DNA of 49,308 nucleotides from an uncultured Bacilli bacterium (GTDB lineage: Bacteria; Bacillota_I; Bacilli_A; RF39; UBA660). The stretch spans positions 1 through 49,308 of the forward strand of contig CANQHF010000007.1 of assembly GCA_947623685.1 (NCBI GenBank), written 5' to 3'. How positions within the stretch are numbered: position 1 is the first letter of the stretch; each line of letters begins with the position of its first letter. The position numbers were made by a program, and so were the translations under genes. Under the pieces are notes generated by a model, which made no database searches, was not told the origin of the DNA, and was given only the letters and a program-made list of their open reading frames with translations. Shown piece after piece: positions 22,681-30,637 of the stretch.

Positions 22681-24024
22681 TTATTTACCCAAACAAAACC
22701 TACTAAATAAATTATCAACAAGTTCTTCTGTGTAATTAGCACCTATTATATCACCTAAACGCTCCCAAGCAAGTTTTAAATCTATTTCTATCATATCTAT
22801 TTCTTTGTTTTCTAAAGTACCAGTTAATGCATCATTTAATGATTCGAAAGCAGATTTAAGTAATGCGATTTGTCTTGTATTTGTAAAAATAGTAGCATTT
22901 GCATTTAAAATTTCTTTAACATTAAATATTTCTTTTATTTTTTCTTTTACATCATCTACTCCAACAGCAGTTTTAGCACTTATTTTAATTACGTCATACG
23001 AATATTTATTTTTATTTTCTAAATCTGTTTTATTCATTATAACGATTCTTTTTTTATTCTTTGTTTTATCTAGTAAAAATTTATCTTCTTCTGATAACTC
23101 ATCTGATGCATCTAATACTAATAATATGAGTTCAGCTTCATTAATTAAGTTAATACTTTTTTCAATTCCTATTTTTTCAATAACGTCTTTTGATTTTCTT
23201 ACTCCAGCGGTATCTATTAAATTTAATTTTATACCACCTACGATTATGCTACCTTCAACAATATCTCTTGTGGTTCCTTTAATGTCCGTTACTATTGCTT
23301 TTTCTTCTTCTAATAAAGCGTTTAATAAACTTGATTTACCTACGTTTGGTTTTCCCAAAATAACGGTTTTAATACCTTCTTTTATTATCTTTCCATCCTC
23401 TGATAATTTAATTATTTTGCTTAGTTCTTGCTTCATTTTTGATACTTCTTTTTTTATTTTATCAATGGTAACTTGTTCTATGTCTTCATATTCTGGATAA
23501 TCTATGTTTACTTCTATGTTTGAAATTAAAGCAATTATCCTATCTCTTAAATCAGTAATTAAAGTTGATACTTTACCAGATAATTCATTTATCGCTAGTT
23601 TTCTATTAAATTCAGTTTCTGATTTAATTAAATCCATTACCCCTTCAGCTTCTGTTAAATCAATTCTTCCGTTTAAAAACGCTCTTTTAGTAAATTCACC
23701 AGGTTCTGCTAATCTACAACCTTTCGTTAATAATATTTCCATTATTTTATTCACAACCGCAACTGAACCATGAGTATTTATTTCTATTACATCTTCTTTA
23801 GTATAAGTTTTAGGAGCTTTCATTATTGAAAGTAAAACTTCATCTATTACTTCATCTTTATAAGCAATATGACCATAATTTATGGTATGAGACCTTACTT
23901 TGGTTAAATCCTTTTCCTTAAATAAAGGATTAACTATATTTATTGCATCATCTCCTGATATCCTAATAATAGATATTGCACCTTCTAATAAAGCCGTTGA
24001 TATTGCAACTATTGTATCATTCAT
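22681..24024 (-). CDS. mnmE: MnmE (TrmE), tRNA-modifying GTPase
   Basis: A 447-residue GTPase partner of MnmG. The N-terminal folate-binding domain is at about 1-118, a helical domain follows, and the G domain is inserted at about 215-370 with G1 GKPNVGKSSLLNALL, the DTAG motif (LIDTAGVR) and NKTD. The C-terminus ends in FCLGK, matching the conserved FC(I/L)GK motif whose Cys is important for modification. AAAGGAG precedes the ATG by 9 bases, and a TATAAT -10 lies at 24,050-24,055. Confidence 0.97.
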   Translation of the reverse strand: MNDTIVAISTALLEGAISIIRISGDDAINIVNPLFKEKDLTKVRSHTINYGHIAYKDEVIDEVLLSIMKAPKTYTKEDVIEINTHGSVAVVNKIMEILLTKGCRLAEPGEFTKRAFLNGRIDLTEAEGVMDLIKSETEFNRKLAINELSGKVSTLITDLRDRIIALISNIEVNIDYPEYEDIEQVTIDKIKKEVSKMKQELSKIIKLSEDGKIIKEGIKTVILGKPNVGKSSLLNALLEEEKAIVTDIKGTTRDIVEGSIIVGGIKLNLIDTAGVRKSKDVIEKIGIEKSINLINEAELILLVLDASDELSEEDKFLLDKTKNKKRIVIMNKTDLENKNKYSYDVIKISAKTAVGVDDVKEKIKEIFNVKEILNANATIFTNTRQIALLKSAFESLNDALTGTLENKEIDMIEIDLKLAWERLGDIIGANYTEELVDNLFSRFCLGK

Positions 24025-24049
24025 GATGATCAGCTCCTTTGTTTAAAGT

Positions 24050-24055
24050 ATTATA
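24050..24055 (-). promoter_or_regulatory. -10 element of the mnmE promoter
   Basis: The minus strand reads TATAAT about 26 bases upstream of the mnmE start, immediately after the khpB terminator. Confidence 0.55.
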
Positions 24056-24071
24056 ACACACAAATATACAT

Positions 24072-24098
24072 AAAAAAAGAGAAATATTTCTATTTCTC
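24072..24098 (-). terminator. Terminator of the rpmH-rnpA-yidC-khpB run
   Basis: GAGAAATA and TATTTCTC form an 8-bp stem with a 4-base loop, followed on the minus strand by seven T. It overlaps the khpB stop codon. Confidence 0.85.
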
Positions 24099-24713
24099 GG
24101 TTGGTTTAATTACAACACATCTATTTGGTTCTTCACCTTCACTAATTGTTGTTACTCCTTTAAAATCAGTTAATTTATTATGAACTAATCTTCTTTCGTA
24201 AGAATTCATTTTATCCATTTTAACTTCAATACCAGTTTTTACAACTTCTTTTGCTAATTTAATAGCTAACTTTTCGATGTTTCTTGCTTGTTTTTCTTTA
24301 TAATCATTAGCATCCAAAATAACGTTAACTCTTACATTTATATTGCTTTGAATTGATTGCCTTAATAAATCTTGTAGTGAAGACATAGTTCTACCGTTTT
24401 TTCCAATTAAAATAGAACTATTATCAGAAATCATATTAACCTTTATATAATTTTCATTTTTTTGAGTTTCTAATTCTACTTTTATCCCCATTAATTCGGT
24501 TATTTCTTTTAAGTAAGATTTAATATATTCGATTACTTCTTCTTTTAAAATTATGTTCACCAAATATTTTTTTGACTTAAATAATCCCCCAGAAGTTTCT
24601 TCTTTTATATCATAATAAACTTCATTAGTTGATGCATTTAAATCTCCTAAAGCTTTTGATAATACCTCATCTTTATTCTTACCTTCATACTTATGACTTT
24701 CTAACTTTTGCAT
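24090..24713 (-). CDS. khpB: KhpB (Jag/EloR), RNA-binding protein
   Basis: A 207-residue protein with three modules: a Jag-N domain (about 1-50, with NEVYYDIKEETSGGLFKSKK), a KH-II domain with the loop ILIGKNGRTMSSLQ (about 100-130), and an R3H domain (about 140-205, ending EEPNRCVVIKP). In streptococci and lactobacilli it controls cell elongation with KhpA. The ATG at 24,713 is used; it lies inside the yidC 3' end by 23 bases, so translation is coupled to the insertase. Confidence 0.94.
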   Translation of the reverse strand: MQKLESHKYEGKNKDEVLSKALGDLNASTNEVYYDIKEETSGGLFKSKKYLVNIILKEEVIEYIKSYLKEITELMGIKVELETQKNENYIKVNMISDNSSILIGKNGRTMSSLQDLLRQSIQSNINVRVNVILDANDYKEKQARNIEKLAIKLAKEVVKTGIEVKMDKMNSYERRLVHNKLTDFKGVTTISEGEEPNRCVVIKPTEK

Positions 24714-25683
24714 GATTACCACACCTCATTACCAATAAATTTTGAATAACCGTAAATAAACTTGATGTTATCCAATATAATCCAATTGCCGTTGACAATT
24801 GAAATGAACTTATCGTTATTATTACCACCATCACGTTCATCATCATTTTTGTTGATGATGCTGCTGGATTTGAATCATCAGTTGCCTGAGTTCCATTAAG
24901 TTTTAATGAGAAGAATGTTACTATAAAGACGATAATTGGTATTATTATGTACCAATAATTCCCATTTGCAATGGCAAACCATGGAGTTGTTCCAAGCTGT
25001 AAACCTAAAAATCTACCTTCAAATATTGCGGGAGTTCTGTTTATTGCTTCTAAAAATGCGATAAACAAAGGAAGCTGAATTATAGCAACCAAACAACCAG
25101 AAAATAATGAAATATTATATTTTTTATATATTGCCATCATTTCTTGAGATTTTTGCATCATTGCTTGTTGATTATCCGTTTTATTTGCATATTTCTTTTC
25201 TAATTTTTGAAGTTCTGGTTGAGCTTGTTTTAAATTTTCAGATTGCATAGCACTTTTTTTAGTTACAGGGTATAAAACTAATCTTATAAATAGCCCTGCT
25301 AAAATAACTGCTAAACCAAAGTTTTTAACAAGATATCCCAATTTTAATATTATCCATGCAAGTGGTTTAATAAATATATTATCCCATAATCCTTCACTTG
25401 ATTTAATTTTTGGAACAAAATCTGAACAAGTAGTTAACTTACTAGTTTTAACACCATTCTTATTATATATATCTATTAAATCTTTATCCTTTGGCCTACA
25501 AAGAATGTTTTTGGTTAAAGCTTGCCCTGTTGCGTTTTCACCTTTTTCGTATCTAACTACTTCTTTTGTTTTTTTACCCTTATCATTTGTTTTTTCTACT
25601 ACTAGTTGTTTAGTACAACCAGAAAGTAAGAAAACTAATAAAAAAACTACTAATATTTTACTTATCTTTTTTAGCTTTTTCAT
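24691..25683 (-). CDS. yidC: YidC/SpoIIIJ membrane protein insertase (lipoprotein)
   Basis: A 330-residue insertase of the YidC/Oxa1 family. A lipoprotein signal (VFLLVFLLSGC) places a lipidated Cys at about residue 23. An extracellular segment precedes the five-helix core that starts near WDNIFIKPLAW, with a charged cytoplasmic hairpin (SENLKQAQPELQKLEKKYAN). The catalytic-groove Arg lies in LAGLFIRLVLYPV. In sporulating Bacilli this locus is spoIIIJ. AGGAG lies 10 bases before the ATG at 25,683; the ATG at 25,704 would contain that site. Confidence 0.95.
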   Translation of the reverse strand: MKKLKKISKILVVFLLVFLLSGCTKQLVVEKTNDKGKKTKEVVRYEKGENATGQALTKNILCRPKDKDLIDIYNKNGVKTSKLTTCSDFVPKIKSSEGLWDNIFIKPLAWIILKLGYLVKNFGLAVILAGLFIRLVLYPVTKKSAMQSENLKQAQPELQKLEKKYANKTDNQQAMMQKSQEMMAIYKKYNISLFSGCLVAIIQLPLFIAFLEAINRTPAIFEGRFLGLQLGTTPWFAIANGNYWYIIIPIIVFIVTFFSLKLNGTQATDDSNPAASSTKMMMNVMVVIITISSFQLSTAIGLYWITSSLFTVIQNLLVMRCGNHAKVRKS

Positions 25684-25696
25684 ATATTGTAGTCTC

Positions 25697-26023
25697 CTAT
25701 TCATTTATATTTTTTAATATTTCTATTAAATCTTCATTTAATTCACAATATTTAGCATCCAAAGCGTTTTGCTTTAATACAATTATATAATCTTTATTTG
25801 GAAAAAGCAACTTAGATTTATCAATAATATCTTTAACTCTTCTTTTAATTTTGTTTCTTACATTTGCTTTTCCTATTTTTTTTGATACGCAGATTCCAAA
25901 TCTGTAATTATCTAAATTGTTATCCTTAATATATATATAGGCGTATTTACAAGATTTTTTTTTGCCTAACTTAAAAGCTTTATCAAAATCTTTTTTTTCT
26001 TTAACAATATGTCTTTTTTTCAT
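25697..26023 (-). CDS. rnpA: Ribonuclease P protein component
   Basis: A 108-residue basic protein that assists the RNase P RNA in tRNA 5' processing. The signature RNR-like motif reads VRNKIKRRVKDII, preceded by RFGICVSKKIGKA. The ATG at 26,023 has GAGGTGG 6-7 bases upstream; a GTG nine bases earlier is part of that site. It follows rpmH with a hairpin between. Its start is spaced normally from rpmH for Firmicutes. Confidence 0.95.
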   Translation of the reverse strand: MKKRHIVKEKKDFDKAFKLGKKKSCKYAYIYIKDNNLDNYRFGICVSKKIGKANVRNKIKRRVKDIIDKSKLLFPNKDYIIVLKQNALDAKYCELNEDLIEILKNINE

Positions 26024-26041
26024 ATAAACCACCTCTATATC

Positions 26042-26067
26042 AAAAAACCACTTAACTTATTAAGTGG
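26042..26067 (-). terminator. Terminator or attenuator between rpmH and rnpA
   Basis: CCACTTAA and TTAAGTGG form a perfect 8-bp stem with a 4-base loop, followed on the minus strand by six T. Partial read-through would give more L34 mRNA than rnpA mRNA. Confidence 0.8.
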
Positions 26068-26069
26068 AA

Positions 26070-26198
26070 TTATGCAGATAATTTCTTACGTCCCTTTTTT
26101 CTTCTTAAATTAATTATACCAGTTGCTGCTAACTTTCTTGCAAAAAAACCATGTTTTTTCTTTTTCTTATGATTATTTGGTTGAAAAGTTCTTTTCAT
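26070..26198 (-). CDS. rpmH: Ribosomal protein L34
   Basis: A 42-residue basic protein of the large ribosomal subunit. It begins [20 protein letters not shown] and ends in the conserved Lys/Arg-rich GRKKLSA. It is two residues shorter than the usual 44, with the middle reading LAATGI where most bacteria have a Ser-Thr-x-x-Gly-Arg segment. GGAGG lies 7 bases before the ATG. It is the first gene of the leftward run from the origin. Confidence 0.97.
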   Translation of the reverse strand: MKRTFQPNNHKKKKKHGFFARKLAATGIINLRRKKGRKKLSA

Positions 26199-26302
26199 TT
26201 TATACACCTCCAGCCTTTTTCTCTTTTTTTAAACATGTTTATTATAAGTTTTATTTAAATCATTGTCAACCTTTATTTTTATAGGTTTTATTTTAAACAA
26301 AG

Positions 26303-26517
26303 TTTTCCACAGGATTTTTGACGTTAATTCTTTATATCAATTTAATTTTTATTTTATTAACAACTTGTGGAAAACTTTTAAATGTTTATTATTCTTTTGT
26401 GAATAAATAAATTTGTGGAAAAGTGGATTTCCTTATTTTTAAACAAATATTGCTAAAATGCTTGTGGAAAAGTATTGTGGATAAAATATTTTTTATCATA
26501 TTCATTGTTTTTCCACA
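26303..26517. other. oriC: oriC, upstream DnaA-box cluster
   Basis: Six DnaA-box-like 9-mers in about 215 bases: TTTTCCACA at 26,303 and 26,509, TGTGGAAAA at 26,366, 26,414 and 26,463, and the consensus TGTGGATAA at 26,476. They fill the 375-base gap between rpmH and dnaA (26,199-26,573), which otherwise contains very AT-rich sequence. Gene directions diverge here. Most boxes carry TTTTCCACA rather than TTATCCACA. Confidence 0.9.
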
Positions 26518-26533
26518 GGATTTTTGTTAAAAT
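26505..26533 (+). promoter_or_regulatory. dnaA promoter overlapped by a DnaA box
   Basis: TTGTTT at 26,505-26,510, a 17-base spacer and TAAAAT at 26,528-26,533. The DnaA box at 26,509-26,517 covers the -35 edge and spacer, an arrangement consistent with autorepression. Confidence 0.6.
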
Positions 26534-26573
26534 AAAGTAAATTACTCGTTTCATAGGGGGAAAGGAGGTTGTC

Positions 26574-27926
26574 ATGAACATAGATAATTTATGGGATAAT
26601 TTTCTTGCTAAAATTAAAACAAAAATATCTTCCTTATCTTATAATACGTGGTTTAAAAATACCAAACTTTTATCACTTGATAATAATGTTGCTAAAATAT
26701 TAGTAGATTCTCCTTTACAAAAGAAGAGTTTACAAGAAACATGGTATCAAACGATATCAGAAGTATTTGATGAAATAACTAATACAAGCTTTGATTTAGA
26801 ATTTATTTTTGAAGATGAAGTTAAAGAAAATATGAATATTTCGGTTGAAAATATCGGAGTGCCTTTAAACACACCAGAAAAATCAAACTTAAACGCAAAA
26901 TATAAATTTGATTCTTTCATTGTTGGTGAAAGTAACAAGTTTGCATACATGGCTGCGGTTTCGGTTGCGGAAAATCCAGGTAAAACCTATAATCCTTTGT
27001 TTTTATATGGAAATAGTGGTCTTGGTAAAACTCATTTAATGCATGCAATTGGTAATTTCATAATTGAAAATTCTAATAAGAAAGTATTATATGTTACAAG
27101 TGAGCAATTTATCACTGATTTTCTTAACATCAACAAAAAAGATGAAGATGGTACCAACTTTAGCCATATTGATAGTTTTAAAAACAAATATCGTGGGGTA
27201 GATGTATTAATCATTGATGACATACAATTTTTAGGTGGTGCAACTCAAACCCAACAAGAATTTTTCAACACCTTTAATACTTTATATGATGACAATAAGC
27301 AAATTATTATTTCATCAGATCGTTCACCAGATGATTTAAAAAAGTTAGAAGATAGGTTAAGAACTCGTTTTAACTGGGGATTAAGTGTTAATATTTATCC
27401 ACCAGAATATGAAATGAGAGTAAAAATTTTAAAAAAGAAAATAATCGGTCAAAACATGCAAGGTACCATTAGTGATGACGTAATTGATTACATTGCTAAT
27501 AACTGCGATTCTGACGTAAGACAACTAGAAGGAGCATTAACTAGAGTAATTGCATATGCAACGATGTTTAATACCAATAACATTAATCTTAATTTAGCAA
27601 TTGATGCATTAAAAGATTATTTATCTAAAGCATCTTTTACAAAAAACAATATTCAAAAAATTCAAAAAGTAGTTGCAGATTATTACAATATTACAGTTGA
27701 TGATTTAAAATCAAAAAAAAGAAAAGCAGAAATTGCTTTTCCAAGACAAGTTGCAATTTATTTATGCAGAACACTTACCGATGAATCATTTCCAAAAATT
27801 GGAATTCATTTTGGTGGAAGAGACCATTCAACCGTAATGCACTCTGTGGATAAAATACAAAATGAAATAAAAACTAATACTCAGTTTAAAAATATAATTG
27901 AGTCATTAAAATCTAAAATAGTTTAA
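26574..27926 (+). CDS. dnaA: DnaA, replication initiator
   Basis: A 450-residue AAA+ protein that binds DnaA boxes and opens the origin. Domain I lies at about 1-80 and a short linker follows. Domain III holds Walker A GNSGLGKTHLMHAI and Walker B VLIIDDIQFLGG. Domain IV (from about 355) carries the DnaA-box-reading signature GGRDHSTVMH. The ATG follows GGAGG at 7 bases. Box clusters flank the gene on both sides, and a further TGTGGATAA lies inside its 3' end (27,845-27,853). Confidence 0.99.
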   Translation: MNIDNLWDNFLAKIKTKISSLSYNTWFKNTKLLSLDNNVAKILVDSPLQKKSLQETWYQTISEVFDEITNTSFDLEFIFEDEVKENMNISVENIGVPLNTPEKSNLNAKYKFDSFIVGESNKFAYMAAVSVAENPGKTYNPLFLYGNSGLGKTHLMHAIGNFIIENSNKKVLYVTSEQFITDFLNINKKDEDGTNFSHIDSFKNKYRGVDVLIIDDIQFLGGATQTQQEFFNTFNTLYDDNKQIIISSDRSPDDLKKLEDRLRTRFNWGLSVNIYPPEYEMRVKILKKKIIGQNMQGTISDDVIDYIANNCDSDVRQLEGALTRVIAYATMFNTNNINLNLAIDALKDYLSKASFTKNNIQKIQKVVADYYNITVDDLKSKKRKAEIAFPRQVAIYLCRTLTDESFPKIGIHFGGRDHSTVMHSVDKIQNEIKTNTQFKNIIESLKSKIV

Positions 27927-27928
27927 CC

Positions 27929-28027
27929 TGTGGAATAGTTTGTTATTTTTAAACAAGCTTTGTGGATTAAAAAACTAATTATTTGTTTATTTTAAAAGGA
28001 ATTATTAATTTATCCACTTTTTCCACA
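27929..28027. other. oriC: oriC, downstream DnaA-box cluster
   Basis: Between dnaA and dnaN: TGTGGAATA at 27,929, TGTGGATTA at 27,961, TTATCCACT at 28,010 and TTTTCCACA at 28,019, with an AT-rich stretch (about 27,970-28,009) between them that is the best candidate unwinding element. Together with the upstream cluster this makes a bipartite origin like that of Bacillus. Confidence 0.85.
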
Positions 28028-28070
28028 GTAATAAAAATAAAACATATATAATAAAAGGAGAAATAAAAAA

Positions 28071-29192
28071 ATGAAATTTAGTATTAAAAAAGAAATTTTA
28101 CTTCATAGTTTAAATGCAGTAAGTAAGGCTTTATCTAGTAAAAACTTAATTCCTATTTTATCTGGAATAAAATTTAATTTAACGAAGAATGGACTATTTT
28201 TAAGTGCAAGTGATAATGATATAAGTATTGAATCATTTATTGATAAAACAAAATTAGAAAATATCGAAGAAACTGGAAGTAGCGTTATCCAAGGAAGATA
28301 TATATTAGAAATAATTAAAAAATTAGAAGGTAGAATAGTAAACATAGAATTATTAGATAACATAAAAGTTCTTATTTCTTGTGGAAATTCTGAATTTAAT
28401 TTAAATTGTATGGATGCATCAGAGTTTCCTAACTTAAATATGGAAGAAAAAAAAGCACCAATTTCACTTAAAAAAAGTGAGTTTAAAGATTTAATAAATA
28501 AAACATCTTTTGCTGTTTCAACACAGGAAACAAGACCAATTTTAACTGGAATTAATTTTAAAATTAACGAAAATAAATTAGAATGCATATCAACTGATTC
28601 ATATCGTCTTGCTAAAAAATATATAATTTTAAATGATCAAGTAGACGAAGATATAAACATAGTTATTCCTGGTAGAAACTTAATAGAATTAACAAAGATA
28701 TTAGAAGAAACAGAAGATGATATTCAAATGCATGTGTTTAATAATAAAGTATTGTTTAAATTTGATAATACATTATTTCAAACTAGGGTACTTTCTGGTA
28801 CTTTTCCAGATGTAAATAGATTAATACCATCATCTTTTGCTTTGGAAATTAAAGTAAATAATTTAGAATTTTATAACGTAATTGATAGAGCATCACTTCT
28901 TACTAACGAAAAAGAAAAACACATAGTTAAGTTTGAAAGTAACAATGATGAATTAGTTGTATCTTCTAATTCTCCTGAAATAGGTAGGGTAGAAGAAAAA
29001 ATGAGTATAAATAAAAATAATGATAATGAAATAAAAATAGCATTTTCTTCTAAATATATGATGGATGCGTTAAAAACAATTGAAAGTAAAAATGTTAAAT
29101 TATGTTTTAATAATGATGTTCAGCCAATTATTATTAAAGATGAGAAAGATAAAACGTTATTACAATTAATATTACCTATAAAGACATATTAA
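28071..29192 (+). CDS. dnaN: DNA polymerase III beta subunit (sliding clamp)
   Basis: A 373-residue ring-forming clamp that tethers polymerase to DNA. The three-domain length is normal; the start MKFSIKKEILLHSLNAVSKA and the C-terminal LLQLILPIKTY are typical. AAAAGGAG lies upstream of the ATG. It follows dnaA after the downstream origin cluster and has its own terminator, so it is not read through into the next genes at full level. Confidence 0.98.
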   Translation: MKFSIKKEILLHSLNAVSKALSSKNLIPILSGIKFNLTKNGLFLSASDNDISIESFIDKTKLENIEETGSSVIQGRYILEIIKKLEGRIVNIELLDNIKVLISCGNSEFNLNCMDASEFPNLNMEEKKAPISLKKSEFKDLINKTSFAVSTQETRPILTGINFKINENKLECISTDSYRLAKKYIILNDQVDEDINIVIPGRNLIELTKILEETEDDIQMHVFNNKVLFKFDNTLFQTRVLSGTFPDVNRLIPSSFALEIKVNNLEFYNVIDRASLLTNEKEKHIVKFESNNDELVVSSNSPEIGRVEEKMSINKNNDNEIKIAFSSKYMMDALKTIESKNVKLCFNNDVQPIIIKDEKDKTLLQLILPIKTY

Positions 29193-29216
29193 ATTAGCTA
29201 AAATGCTAGTTTTTTA
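29192..29216 (+). terminator. dnaN terminator
   Basis: AATTAGC and GCTAGTT form a 7-bp stem (one G-U) around TAAAAT, followed by six T, directly at the dnaN stop. Confidence 0.75.
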
Positions 29217-29253
29217 TTTTCATATAATATATAATTTAATAAGGTGATGTAAT

Positions 29254-29961
29254 ATGGTATTAAAATTTATTTATTCTAATAAAAAAGACGGTAATATGGC
29301 GCCAAGATTTGGAGATAAATCCCTTGTTTTACAAAATAAAAAAGATTTTTTTAATAAGAATAATATAGATATTAACAAGTCATTAAAAATTAAAGTAACT
29401 TATAGTGATAATATATTTATTTTAGATGGGGATTTTATAAATCAAAATGATTTATCTAGTTTAGAATTGAATACAGATTCTATTATTACTAAAGAGCCAA
29501 ATATATTTTTATATCTTTATTTTGCTGATTGTATTCCAATGGCTATGTTTGATAAGAAAAATAATGTTTTAGCATTTGCACATATGGGGTGGCAGAGTAT
29601 AGAATTAGATTTACATAAAAAAATAATAAATACTTTAAAAGAAAAATATAATACAGACCCTAGTAATATTGAAGTTATATTAGGTCCATCAATAAAGAAA
29701 GAATCATATATATTAAAAACTCCTTCACAACTAAAGTTAGAAAGATGGAAACCTTTTTTAAAACAAACGGAAAAAGATTATTATGAAATTGATTTATCTG
29801 GTTACCTTGTTGATTCTTTAAAGAAAGAAGGAATATCAGATATAGAAATTAATTCTATCGATACAGCCAAGGATAATAATTATTTTTCTCATTATAGATG
29901 TGTTTATATTAATAAAGATGAAAAAGAAGGTAGATTTATAGTTGGTGCAATGATTGAATAA
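29254..29961 (+). CDS. YlmD/PgeF-family laccase-domain protein, possibly divergent
   Basis: A 235-residue member of the multicopper-oxidase-like family now known for purine nucleoside phosphorylase/deaminase or peptidoglycan-editing roles. The ADCIPMAMFD block (zinc-ligand Cys) and AFAHMGWQS (zinc-ligand His) are present. The first ligand, normally His in a QVHG motif, appears to be Thr/Tyr here (KVTYSDN), and the GPCIG-type block reads GPSIKKESY. The activity may therefore be changed or lost. It sits between dnaN and comK, an unusual place; in Bacillus the homologue lies near the cell-division genes. AAGGTG precedes the ATG. Confidence 0.75.
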   Translation: MVLKFIYSNKKDGNMAPRFGDKSLVLQNKKDFFNKNNIDINKSLKIKVTYSDNIFILDGDFINQNDLSSLELNTDSIITKEPNIFLYLYFADCIPMAMFDKKNNVLAFAHMGWQSIELDLHKKIINTLKEKYNTDPSNIEVILGPSIKKESYILKTPSQLKLERWKPFLKQTEKDYYEIDLSGYLVDSLKKEGISDIEINSIDTAKDNNYFSHYRCVYINKDEKEGRFIVGAMIE

Positions 29962-29981
29962 TTTTTTATTTATTTTATTCT

Positions 29982-29996
29982 AAAATCTGACATTTT
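29982..29996. promoter_or_regulatory. AT-box-like dyad upstream of comK
   Basis: AAAAT-CTGAC-ATTTT, a symmetric AT-rich dyad 58 bases before the comK ATG. ComK of Bacillus binds pairs of AAAA-N5-TTTT boxes; here the inner spacing is 7, so the match is imperfect. Only one box is obvious. Confidence 0.25.
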
Positions 29997-30008
29997 TTTT
30001 AAATATTT

Positions 30009-30017
30009 TGTGGATAA
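30009..30017. promoter_or_regulatory. Consensus DnaA box upstream of comK
   Basis: TGTGGATAA, an exact DnaA box, 37 bases before the comK start and about 2 kb from the main origin clusters. It lies where a promoter or leader for comK would be. Confidence 0.5.
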
Positions 30018-30053
30018 TATATGAAAAATGTTTTGAAAGGGAAGGTTTTGAAT

Positions 30054-30515
30054 ATGGATGAATATGAAATTAACAAGCATACTCTTGCAATTATTCCAAT
30101 ATCAGAAACAAAAAGTAGGGTAATTGAAAAAGAAAATGAATTGATAATTAATTTACCTACTTTAAAAATAATTGATGATAGTTGCAGGTTTTTTGGAAGT
30201 TCTTATGAAGGAAGATTTATTGGTACAAAAAATTTAACTGGAATAAGTTATAAATCCCCAATTATAATTGAAGAAACAAAGAAAATTATTTTTTTTCCAA
30301 CAAAGTCACCAAGGATATCCACTTGTGCATGGATATCGTTTAATAATGTGGTAAATTATGAACCAATTGAAAATGAAGTAATAATTAAATTTTATGGTGG
30401 AAAGACATTAAATTTAAATATTTCATATCTAACAATTGATAATCAAATTTTAAGATCAACTAGATTAGAGTCAATTTTAACCAAAAGAATTGAAAATTTT
30501 AGCAAAAAAGTATAA
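30054..30515 (+). CDS. comK: ComK-family competence transcription factor
   Basis: A 153-residue protein with the unmistakable ComK core: IIDDSCRFFGSSYEGR, then GTKNLTGISYKSPI, FFPTKSPR, CAWIS and the C-terminal NISYLTIDNQILRSTRLES. In Bacillus ComK activates the DNA-uptake genes and its own promoter. It lacks the extended C-terminus of the Bacillus protein (192 aa), which carries the MecA-dependent degradation signal. The ATG at 30,054 follows AAGGGAAGG at 8 bases; an ATG at 30,021 has no such site. It sits within 4 kb of the origin between the PgeF-like gene and recF. Confidence 0.92.
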   Translation: MDEYEINKHTLAIIPISETKSRVIEKENELIINLPTLKIIDDSCRFFGSSYEGRFIGTKNLTGISYKSPIIIEETKKIIFFPTKSPRISTCAWISFNNVVNYEPIENEVIIKFYGGKTLNLNISYLTIDNQILRSTRLESILTKRIENFSKKV

Positions 30516-30540
30516 AAAAAGGCAAAATAAGCCCATTTTA

Positions 30541-30549
30541 TGGTATAAT
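30541..30549 (+). promoter_or_regulatory. Extended -10 promoter for recF-gyrB-gyrA
   Basis: TGGTATAAT, a TG-extended -10, 47 bases before the GGTG-preceded start region of recF. No clear -35. Confidence 0.6.
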
Positions 30550-30595
30550 TAATTTGTATGTAGTAGTATACAAAAAGCAAGTGTAGGTGGTTTAA

Positions 30596-30637
30596 ATGGG
30601 TGTTAAAATGCTTAATAATGTTTTTAAGGAATATTGA
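30596..30637 (+). CDS. Possible 13-codon leader frame overlapping the recF start
   Basis: ATG at 30,596 has AGGTGG 5 bases upstream and encodes [13 protein letters not shown] before a TGA at 30,635. It overlaps the recF start region in another frame. It may be chance, or may couple recF translation by termination and restart. Confidence 0.25.
   Translation: MGVKMLNNVFKEY

Noticed and set aside
22805-23500. A long plus-strand frame (231 codons) opposite mnmE.
   Set aside because: It is the complement of a conserved GTPase gene; long antisense frames are common in AT-rich genes that lack complementary stop codons.
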